A stretch of 64,000 bases of DNA from Strigops habroptila (Eukaryota; Chordata; Aves; Psittaciformes; Psittacidae). Each line of letters begins with the position of its first letter. Position 1 is the first letter of the stretch. The notes below the pieces were generated by a model. It searched no databases. It was not told where the DNA came from and saw nothing but the letters and a program-made list of their open reading frames with translations. The stretch spans positions 67,443,787-67,507,786 of the forward strand of contig NC_044282.2 in NCBI RefSeq assembly GCF_004027225.2, read 5' to 3'. Below are positions 48,201-60,200 of this stretch, piece after piece. The position numbers and the translations under genes were made by a program.

Positions 48201-51200
48201 GGGAAGAATTTTTTCCTAATATCTAATCTAAATCTCCCCTCTGTCAGGTTAAAGCCATTCCCCCTTATCTTGTCACTACCTGCCCTTGTAAAAAGTCCCT
48301 CTTCAGATTTCTTGTAGGCAAGTAGGACATTTTTGTACTAACGGCATTTAGTTCTAGCCCAAGAGAGGCCCACCTCTCAATTCAGGCTAAACCAGAATTA
48401 AATCTTGGGCAAGGCTATATGCTTAGAACGTCACAGACGGCTACTGAGAAGCTCTCTTAGTGGAAACAGCAGGTTTTCTATTTCCAGTGTCCTTCGTGGG
48501 ATGTTGTGCTACCAGCGAAAAATATCCCTGAGGAATTTTCTTGCCCCTTTTCTCGTCTTCTAAAGAGCATAATCCCACAAAAACTTCTTTACTGAACTAC
48601 CCTGGAAAAGTGGACTGCAGCCTAATTCACTTCATGTAACTTCGGGCATATCTTCAACACTTTATTTTCTTTCTTATTGTGTTCATTCATCACACTTGCT
48701 GGGCTAGTGCCTAAGTCAGTGTCTCTCAAAGTTTTGAATGCTGGATCACACTTTCCAGATAAATATGAGTGGTATTTGACAGATTAATCCCCTCCAGCTT
48801 CCCTGACTTTTCCCATCAAGGCTGGCGAGTGCCAGTGTGACTTACAGCTCGGCCTCTACCATGGCACAGCCTCTGTAATGACTCCTCTGGTTCATCCACT
48901 CCTTCCTGGCCATCGGGGTTGCTGAAGATGGATGGAAGGAACGTAACAGTCTCTAGAGCACATTTCTGATGCCCTTTGGCTTTGGCCTAATCCTTCAACC
49001 ATAGATCAGGACTAACAGTTTCTAACCAGTACAAGGTAAAAACAAAGAACGGGCTCCTGCCCTGAAAAACAAAGTACCAGGGAACAATAGCATCAGGACA
49101 CCACCAGGCAGATGGGCTCAGGATAAGAAGAAAAAAAAAAGCAGCACCCAACTGTGAGGAGGTATTTTTTTTAGGCACAGTGAAAAGGTATTTCAGGATA
49201 AGGACAGCCAAATGGTTTGCTGCTGTTTATGGAGTGTCTCATTTCTAAGGAAGAAAATGCAGATGGAGCACATCTAAAAAAATATGAAAAATTAGAGAAC
49301 TGAGAATTGCTTTCTGTAACAAATTCAAAGCACAAATGATTTTATAAACACCTTTCTGTGTGACATATAATTTCTTATATTATAAGAAATATATATATTA
49401 TATTTATATATTATATATACTTATATATAAATATATATAATATCTAATATCTAATATATAATATTAGATATAATATATATTTATATATTATTTTATATAT
49501 TTTATATAATATATTATATATTATATAATTATATAATATATATAATTAATTTTATATAATATATATTTTATAATATAAATATATATATTATAAGAAATAT
49601 AAGAATTACAATAGTAATTGTAATTCTTTTTGTAATTCTTCCCCTTAAGAAAATAGAAGTTTTCAGGCCTTCTATATAATTCAATAGCAATTTATGTGCC
49701 TATTATGGTAAGAGATAGGCTGGTTTTCCAGGAAAAGCAAAAAATACTACAGCTTTTTCAAGTCTTTGCATGGGTCCTACTGACTTATGAACAGGACTCA
49801 GCTTCCATCCTCCATAAATTTTGACTGTGTTTTCCTCTGAAAAGAGCATTTATTTCTCTTCAAGACTGAATTACTTGAAAATCCTTACATGTGTTGTAAT
49901 TAAAATCCTTCACTAATGATTACTGGTTATGCCAGAAAGTGCAGTTGCAGCCCAGGCACGTAACATGAACTCGCCCCCAGGCTGGGGCACGGCATGGCAA
50001 GGATAAGGATGGACTGTGGAAGAGCTGTGGGACCATTTGCCCACTGTCATGGCTTGGCAGGGAGCATCAGGCTGGGCTCTCAAGACACCCTGGAGCCCAC
50101 GCCCTTGCTCTGCCTTAGTCTCCCCACCACTCCTGTGCACAAGCGGTCTGGCTCTGTGGTGTAAGCCAGCCGGAGACAGTGAGTCCTTGGCATCGCTGAA
50201 CTGCTGCTCATCTTTTGCACTGCCAGGGCTTTCTGGAGCCTGCCTGTGTGTCCCTGCATCCCTGACATGGTGCCAGCTGAAAGCCCGTTGAGCCCTCGCT
50301 CCTCCAACTACCTTTGCATCCTCCAACTACCTTTGCATCTGCCAGGCTGATTCACCCAGCAATCTGGTAGCCTGTGACTTCCTGGATCCCTGTTCTCCTT
50401 TCCTATATGGATTTCTAGGGGAGTGCTAAAATCTGAAGCATCTTCACCTGTGGCTTTCGCAACACTGTGCAAAGGTTCCCAGCTCGTAGCATCAGCCTTG
50501 TGGGAAGCTAAAGCACAGGGCTGCTGAGTTGCAGCACAAAGATTAAGCAGAAACACTTCTGGGGTCAGAATGATACAGCAAAATCTATGCTTTCAGGCTA
50601 CATTATTGTCTTGCCTTCTTAGAAAACTGTAATTTAGATGTCAACAAAGAAAATATTTACATTTAGAACTTCAAATATTGCCATGTTGGCCCAACTATTG
50701 ATACAACAGCTTTCTGCTCTTTATATGACAGTCATTTGAATCTTTGTGAAGGGTAGTAATTAACCCTGTCACAGGCCCATACAAAGCACAAATCTACAAC
50801 AGCCAAGGTCCTCAGTTGACCAAGGCATCCCTGAGGAAGCCAGTGGCACAACAGAAATCAGTGGCATTTGAGATCTGCCTGTCCTATGCTGAGGCACACA
50901 TCCATCCCCTGGGGTGTGGCAAGAAAGCAGAGTCATGGGCCTGGGTCAAAACCTGGGTCGTGTACTCAGCCAAAGGTTGTGTATTCCATCACCGGGTCAG
51001 AAAAGCTGGTTATGCTGTTTTACAAAAGCCTGAAAATATCCTATCAGATGAACAGGGTGACTTCAGAATTCCAAGCAGATATAACATACTTGCATGGGGT
51101 TTTAATAAGGTTTGATTTTATCTTACATAAGTAAGACAAGGCACAGAATTATAATGCATATTCCAGACACAATAGCAATGTGATAGTAAAGGGCTCCTGA

Positions 51201-54200
51201 GTTAATCCGAAGCTTGAAAGGCTTCCTCAGAAACTGAGTAATTAGATGGTTGCCAGATCATAAACTAATTTTGCTATCCTCACTTGGCCGTTGAGCAAAC
51301 AAAACGATGTTAGAGGTACCTAACTGCATATACTTTATTAATGTGCTATCTTCAGCATATTTCAAAGAACAATAACACAATGTCTGTGGCCTTGGAGAGA
51401 GGCAAATGAGAAATATTTCCTTTCATTTTTAACACCGCGCTTTCTTCTTTCATTGGTGAGCCCAATTACGGAGCCATGATGAGACTATAAATTCTTAATA
51501 CTGCTCCCCTGGCAATTTATACTTGTGCAGCATTTTCTTAGGTAGAACCATATTATGGAAGCAGTAACATTTTCACCAGCACAAGCACAAATGGATCATG
51601 TCTTATATATTCTGGCTGAGCCAGCGAAGTCTCAAGAAATTAATTCAGTCCGTGAGCAACTCCTCACAACTTATAAAAGCCTACATCATAAAATAGCTAT
51701 AGAGACCAGCTTAGCTTGATTACTTCTTTCTACTGCCTTAAATTCCAATAGCTGAAGCTGGAAAGAACTGGACTCATGAAATGGCAAATAAGAAACATTT
51801 ACTGGTTACTGCATTTAAGACAGAATACACCATAAAACATGGGTAGAATTTGTTCTTGAGCTAGTTACCTTTTCCTGTTTAAGATCACTGCTAATACAAT
51901 TCCGGATGCAAGGTACCAGAGAACAAAAAGTCTCTATTTAAGTGTTGCGGTGTCACAGGAATCTCACCTACCATCCCTAACTCCCCCTCCAAGCTATCTA
52001 GCCCTCAGAGTGGGCAAGCGCACGTCAGACAAGGGATATGTAAATCACATAGCCTTGCTTTCTCCAGCCATCTATATAGAAAATGCTACTACTGGATCAC
52101 TCTCCCCTTACCTCAAATGAAAGTACCTCTCAATCAGATGTTGAGCTGTGCTCAACACTGCTGGGCTGCTTTTTCCTAAGTCTATCGTCCTGGCTTCTTG
52201 CTCTGCTTTGAATCTGAGTTTCTATTTCTGCACCGGCACTAAAATACCTCCATAGCTCATCAAAGAAATATATCATAGAATCAACCAGATTGGAAAAGAC
52301 CTTTAAGATCATCAAGACCAACCATTACCCGAGGACTGCCAAGGCCACCATTAAACCATGTCACTGAGTGCCTCACCTACATGGTTTTTGAACACTTCCA
52401 GGGACGGTGATTCCACCACTGCCCCGGGCAGCCTGTTCCAATGCCTGATCACTCTTTCAGTGAAGAAATTTTTCCTAATATCCAATCTAAACCTCCCCAT
52501 GTGCAGCTTGAGGCCGTCACCTCTTGTCCTATCACTTGTTACTGGGGAGAAAAGACCAACCCCCACCTCACTACAACCTCCTTTCAGGTAGTTGTAGAGA
52601 GTGATAAGGTCCCCCTGAGCCTTCTCTTCTCCAGACTAAACTCCCCCAGTTCTCTCAGCTGCTCCTCATCACACTTGTGCTCCAGGCCCTGCACCAGCTC
52701 CATTGCCCTTCTCTGGACCCACTCAAGCACCTCAATGTCTCTCCTGTAGTGAGGAGCCCAGAACTGAACACAGGATTCGAGGTGCAGCCTCACCAGTGTC
52801 CAGTACAGGGGGATGATCACTGCCCTGGCCCTGCTGCCACACTAGTGCTGATACAGGCCAGGGTGCTGTTGGCTTCTTGGCTGCCTGGGCACAAGCTGGC
52901 TCATGCTCAGCCATCAATCAGCACCCCCAGGTCCTTTTCCGCGGAGCAGCTTTCCAGCCACCCTGCCCCAAACCTGTAACATTGTTATGGCCCAAGTGCA
53001 GGACCCAGCACTTTGCCTTGTTGAACCTCATACCACTGGCCGCAGCCCATGGATCCAGCCTGTCCAGATCCCTCTGCAGAGCCTTCCTATCCTTCAGCTG
53101 ATCAACACTCCCAGCCGACTTGGTGTCATACTTGATCCTCTCATCCAGATCATTGATAAAGATATTAAACAACACTGGACCTAATACCAAGCCCCGGGGA
53201 ACATCTAGTGACCAGCCACCAACTTAATGTGACACCATTCATCACCACTCTTTGGGCCCATCCATCCATCCAGTTTCTATATCTGCAAATATGTGACACA
53301 GAGTGATTACAAGTGATGAAACTGAGCATGTGAGCAGCCTGGTCTTCATGCAGGGCTAAGATATCTCAGGACAGCCCAGAACAATGTTAGATTGGTGACT
53401 TACTGAGACTGTAAAGAAACATTCACCTTTTCTCCCTAGACCCCATGATCACAGATGTGCCTCAGACAAGAGTCTAGAGGCCAAAGAATAAAATCTCATT
53501 AAAGATATTCATTTGTTGCTCCTGGCAGATGTGTTAAAAGAAAGAGACAGCGTGATGCAGTGCATTCTTTGCATCTCTCTTTCACAAGACAGAACAGCAT
53601 TTGTCCCTCAGCCAGCTGCAGACTACCCTAAGGGATATCTGGCTGGGGTGCAGCCTGGCAAGTCTCCTGTTACAGCTGGCAGCCAGCATCAGATGCCCCA
53701 TAGCAAAGGGTGAGTGTAGGTGAGTACAGTATCCTGTACCTTATTAGGCAGGTACTGGATACTCACAAGTTTCAACATAGTCTTTAAAAACTAGAAGTTG
53801 TATCAAGTCCTTTCCAATTACATCCTGAATATGTCTTTTCTAGCAGCTGGAATTTGCATTAGGTAAGGTGGTTCATTTGTGCCAAATCAGTGCTGGTAAC
53901 TGCTGAACCCTTCTGGATGTCTGTACGTATGAAACTCTTTCAATCCCTATTCTCAAGCGCCTGCTAACTCAGCTGTGAGCTCATTTATCTTTGCAGTGCA
54001 ACTACCGCTATTCAGTGACCCAGTCACACCGCTGACTACTGCCCTCGAACAAAAGTCATCAGATCACACAGTGAAGCATAGATTGCACTAAAAAATGAGT
54101 GGGATCATGTCTCGATAAGAAAAAAAAGCAGCTTGAGTCCCTTTCCCACTACCTTCTGATTACATGTATTACGCTGACACCAAGTTCATGCACACATCAT

Positions 54201-57200
54201 CCCCTCTGTGTTCAGCCTTAGAAATGCAGCTAGCAAAAGAGCCCATACAGGAGTTGCCAGTGTGATGGACAGATTCTAATGTCCTTAATCATGTTATTTT
54301 AGTGCTGCTTTTATTTACTTTACAAGCAAAGAGCACACCAAAGTGAAGGTGTGATTGAGACAGAATACAAGAATTAGCTTAAGAAATGCCAAGAATGGGA
54401 AACAGAAGAGGAAAGCTAAGAAGATACATCAGCCTTCACCCACTCAGTTATGGCTGCATGGCTTCAAGCCATGAACACAGACATATAAACCAGAAGTCTT
54501 ACAGTTTCTGCAGTTTTCATCATCTTATCACTATCAGATGACTAGCTACCCCTGGCATCCCAGCAGCTCTGGAAAGAGGACTTCTAAAGGACATGAGAGT
54601 GGAACGGAGTTTGGGGGAAGGACAAAACTCTTGTCAGTGAATTTCTCCTTGAGCCAGGTTCCCAAGTAACCTATGTAAATGTTACCTGTAAATGTCACCT
54701 GTGTTTGCCAACTCAGTTAACTGCATATTCCCTGTAAGAATTCTGTATCACTTCCACTTATTTATTTTTAGTTCATGGCATTAGAAGTAAGGATATTAAT
54801 CGTGCTCTGTGCATGAGATCTTACATTTCCTTCCAGGGCATTTGAAAGTATTACTTTTAGTTTAATAACACATTTTTATTCTCAGCATGTTGCTTCCTCC
54901 CTGCCAATATTTCATCTTCATCACTAATTTGTGAGCCACCACTCTGGTGAGAATCAGCTCTAGACTGAGAAAAGGAATTCCTACATTTATTTGTCTCTCA
55001 GTTTATTATACTTTTCTCTTTAATAAGGGGGTTTTATTCTGAAAAAAAAAATCATAAACTAAGATTTACATTTATACAGCCAATAGAGAAATTGATGCAC
55101 ATGTTATAGACCTAAACTAGGTAAAAGGTTATTATATCAAAGGCTTGCTAGTCTTCCTTTAGATGCAGGAAAATCTGTGGTGGATTTTTCAAAGCACCAT
55201 GGAGAGTACCCAGCATCCGCTGATGTCTTGAAGTACCTTTAGAAAATCTGGCTCTCCACAAAAAGAGAACAAAGTATACGTCGAAAAACATTCTCTGACA
55301 GGAAATGTAATAAGGAAAATGAGGGTAGATAATGTTATGATCCCAATGGAAAGGGAGTTTATTTGGGTTGGAGCAGTCTCTTGTGCAGGTATTGCCAGGA
55401 GACAGCTGGGACACTGGCACTATAAAATTAAGTGTAACTGTCCCTGGACAATATCTTTCTTATGTAGGATCCAATATTATTCCTTCTGCTCTTTAATTCT
55501 TCAATGGCTGTTTGACAGAACTGGTTTCCTAATGCAGGCTCTTCTGTTCATTTTATGTCTTCTGATAAGGTACAAGAGCAATCCTTCCCAGAGTGCAGCT
55601 CAGCATCACTCTCTCCTTCAAAAGCGTTCAACCCAAGATCTCAGGACCCTTTCTGATCTTAATACTGCAAAATATTTCTTAAAGAGAATCACAAACACTT
55701 CTGAGGGGAAGGCATTAAAAAAGTAATACACTCAACACTCCTGAGTATGGGACTGTGACCAGAGAAGAGAAAAATCCTTTCTTCTATACTTAACATTCAA
55801 AGAGAATGTTAATGCCAGTGTAATTCCACAAACTAAAGCATATGGTGATAGGATAGCAAGTTAATGGGAAGATCTTTTAAATACCAAACTTTAAAAAAGC
55901 ATGACTACAATTTAAAATCTGCTTCCCTTGAGGGGTAAAATATCTTTAGTTTAGTTTGCATTTCCCCTGCCAGGGTTATTAGTGTCTCTTCTGTTCTGCA
56001 TGGGAGGAGAATAACACAAGAATTATATGGGAGTTTTTCTGTATTCAGAGTTTATTCTGCTCCAACCAACATTAATGGAAGAAAGATCAAGTATCCACTA
56101 ACTGTAAGACATAAGGTGTTGCTAAAAATATATCAACTGTGTCACATGCCTCAGAGAGATTCTCCCCAAGGCAGGAGTATTTAAGGGGATCTTTATGGCA
56201 ACACTAGATAAATGAAAGTAAATCAGGAGAAGAAACACAGCTTGTGTCAAGATGACTTCAGAGGAACTTTGAGCTCTAAGAGGTTTGTAAAGTTTATACC
56301 ACAAAACTGAGCATACTCATGAGAAATTGGTGACAAGTCTTCCTGTGTTATTGCAGTACATTGCCAGTTTTATCGTCAAGAGCATGAAGATGACTATAAT
56401 TTATCTGTTACAGGCAAAACACTTGAGGCTCCGGATTTGAGAAAGCTTTAGATGCTTCACTACTTACCACAGCAGTAGATTTAATTATCATGTCACAAAA
56501 CATGGTAAACTGAATGTGCTTCTCACAGTGAGGTGGTGATGGAAGAGTGGGAGAAACTGGCACGAGTAAGAGGAAGAAATAATTTGGATGGAAAAATGAG
56601 TAATTGCGGAGCTCCCACACAAAACCACCTCACATGTTCTGGGGAATTTCAGATCTTTTCATTATGGAAACCCATCTATGATCAACCAAGGGGAGGAGGC
56701 TCATTCCCTACAGAATTAGAGCAGCTACATGACACAAAAGAGATGGAGACAGAGCCATGCAAGGTTTGTCTGTTTTGGACTGATTTGTTTTCTTTTTGAG
56801 TTGTGGCACACATTTTACCCAATCTTCTAATAGAGTACAGGTTTAACAGATTGCAGGATGATACTGAGTGTCTTTAACAAAGACCACAGACTGTTCCTAG
56901 GAGGAGGTGGAAAGGTGGGAATAAACAAGGAGCCTCCTATTACTCCATGGACATCTGAACAGTTGTGGTTCAATCATAGCCATAATAATGACCTGAAATA
57001 CACTACAAATCCAAAACAATAATTAAATTGGTAGCACACCAAAACAGACACTATGATGTCAGTAGTACAGCTGGCATGTTTCAACCTGGTCAATATTTGC
57101 AGGATCAGCTCTTCCATTTTGACTGTGATAGCATATGAAAAGCACACGTAAGCTGACTAGAGATAAACACAATTCCATGCAAGATAGCACAGGACCCTGA

Positions 57201-60200
57201 GAATATACAATAAAAGCAATGCCACAGTGTTTCAGAGACAACATCAACAGACCTTGAACAGTTGGGGTAGTTGACACAATCGCATTGTGTTCTGCAACAT
57301 CTATGGGAGGATCATGCACTCCCAAGTCATCGGTTTCAGCACGAGTGTGTACATATCATTCTGCCCCAGTACCCAGATTATTTAATAAGATTGTTACCTT
57401 GTTCACACCATCTGCCATTGCTTGCAATGTTAGCTCTCTAGGCCCATCCACAGTCTTTCCATTATCAGTTGGTCCCCAGCTGGCACTATATATATCTATG
57501 ACTTGAGGCATATGACTGATAGAGGAAGCCTCAATAATGTCTGTCATAAATGGCTGGTCAAGCATTCGAATACCTGTAGATTTAATCAACATAAACATGA
57601 ATTATGCATTACCCAGCACAAGATGAAATCTCAGCACCTGGAGACATCTCCCAGTTACAGGTATTTTAATTCGCTGGCGGTTGCACCTACTCAGTCATTC
57701 CACACTCGCCACTCATATTTCACCAGGGTGTGCTTATCCAGCAGGATGTCAGCCATGTAGCGTGGCCCAGAAATAAAAAGCACTTAATTGTTAGCTTTCT
57801 TATCACATAGAATTTTCCATCAACTATTTGAAATCAATTTTAAAACAGCAGTATTCAGCAACCTCAGCATTTCATAGCATTTAAATAATACTAATAGTAT
57901 TTAAAATAGCATTTTGTAACAACTGGGGAAAAACAAGTAAGGCCCCCTCACCTCTAATTTATACTCAGTGATGTGTCGACACTTCATTACTTTTACAAGT
58001 ACTTTTTCTGTTTATTTTGGTTCTTTTCCAGAATTTAATCAGAGAGGGGAAACACACTATGTAACAATTTCCTGGAAAAATTTCATTGTGTCAACATGCA
58101 GACGCAATAGAAAAATATGGCTAGTATTTAGAGAAAAAAAGCAAACTAAAACCTGCTTCCTTTAACCCATATTGTAGTAAAAATCAAGTTAAATGATACA
58201 AACCTAGGACACGCCAACTTCATAAAACCTCGAAGTGTTGGCCATAAGAAAGCCAGAGAGTATGACAAAGACAGCAGTCTTTGTAAGTAAGGAAGCTCTT
58301 ACATCTATTATGCCTCACACATAGGACAGTTTCACTGACAGCCAACTTCTTGATGCCTTTTAGATGAGACCTGAGTAACCAGGGATACCTCCCAACTCTC
58401 ACTTGTAGCTTTGAGTTGAAATTCAGTTTTTCGCAACAGTTTTAGGACACAGATGGGACAGAAATCAATACCACAGAGCCAAACAGTATGAATGGCAGCA
58501 AGTACCCTGATTTAGAAGCCAGTGATTTTACTATACTCAATAAAAAAATCCATGTGCCAAATGTGAGGCTGGAAAAAGTGGTATAAACTTTAAATAGTAA
58601 CCAGACTAAAGCTGGATATTCCTGATCTGCTAATTCAAGCTAGAAATTATGAAGTCAAACTCAATGAGTGAGAAACCCCTTCACATGCCTTTAAAATGTA
58701 GATCTGCTTTGAAACCGCAGAATTAATTATTGACCCGCAACAGGTGGGGGAACAACAGAAAAAGCCAAGTCATCTGGTTTGACTTCAGGGCAAAAAAGAG
58801 GTACAAGAAACAAAACACACGATGCCCCAGATCCTTGGCTACCAAATTCCAATTCATAGAATCACAGAATGGTTTGGGTTGGAAGGGACTTTAAACATCA
58901 TCCAGTACCAAGCCCCCTGCCATGGGCAAGGACGCTTTCCACTAGACCAGGCTGCTCAAAGTCTCATCCAATTCCATCTGCAAACATGGACCGTGACCCA
59001 TGTCAGCGGCAGACTCTCAGCTCTACCCAACTTGACGTTTCCTCTGACCACACGGTGGTGCTCCAGGTGCACACTGTCCTTAGGGAGGAAGGCTGGCACT
59101 TTCCAAAATCTTTGGGGATTTTGCTATGAAGTGGACATGCATGGAAGATTATTTGTAGGCTGGTGGTCACCAGAAACAGTGTCAATTCACATTCCTCTAA
59201 AAGTAGCCGTTGCCAGAATATAAATTCTGTGAAATGTCCCATCCCTGAAGGGGGAAGTTACCATTTGTCAAGAAAGGGGACAAGCTCTAGACCTGCCCAG
59301 CCATTTACTAACTCTCAGTGATGCTTCTTGGTGTAACAGCTTAGCAAACATTGCTTGGTGCCCTTCTACAGTAGAGATTCAGCCTTCGATCCTGTAGATG
59401 ACAGGCGAAATGTGGCTTTCCCCAGATTCTTCTGACACCCCAGTGAAAAAGGGCCTGGCCAAGCAGAGCAGAGCGGCCCACGCACACACAGTGTGAACCA
59501 TTCCTGGGAAGCAGTGGGTGCATCCACACTGGTGTTTTGGTATGGCTTGGGGAATGAAGGTGAAATTCATTCACGGGCATTCATGAAATTCATAAGCATC
59601 TACCTCTGCTTGCTGTGCCTTGGTTCTCATCATGGAAGTCTTAGAGAGGGAAAACTGAATTTCTTCAGATGAAACGAATTCGACACATGCTATCTGACAG
59701 CCTAACTCACTTCTAACACTATATTCAGTCTATCAGTGCAGACAAGAGCTGGTTGTAAGTAAAAATACCAAACAGACCCAAGGTGTCAATGCTAGGTACT
59801 AGGTACCACTCCATTCCATTCACGTGCTCCTACCACTCCGCATCCGTTGCTAAAATAGAGCAAACCAACGACTGCAGAAATTTACAGCACTGCAGGCCTT
59901 GCCTGGTGAGAGCCTAAAGAATAAGAGCAGCATAAGATTTGCCTTTTCAAACAGTTTCTAATTGCAGCAGGAATTTAGATTTTACCTCCTGCAAAATGAG
60001 ATTTGTCACAAATGATTCTGCAGCTATGCAGAGAAGCAGCACTGAAAATCAGTATACACAAAGGAGTTGGCTTAAGAAGGAGCAGAGCTATTCTTCTGTT
60101 ATTAAAGAGGCTATATAAAGCCCTCAATTGAAAAGGCAAAACCATGGAGAAATTCCTCACCTCAGCTACTGTGAAAAGTAATAAACACGTGGCCCAGTGC

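Larger units (their letters stand above)
45270..57397 (-). other. PCSK2: PCSK2 intron 8 (12.1 kb)
   Basis: GTAACA to TTTCACAG on the - strand, phase 0. The largest complete intron here. It holds two CR1 elements (48007-48322 and 52272-53282), an AT palindromic tract (49369-49602) with an adjacent hairpin, and a 19-bp tandem duplication (50301-50338). Confidence 0.85.
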
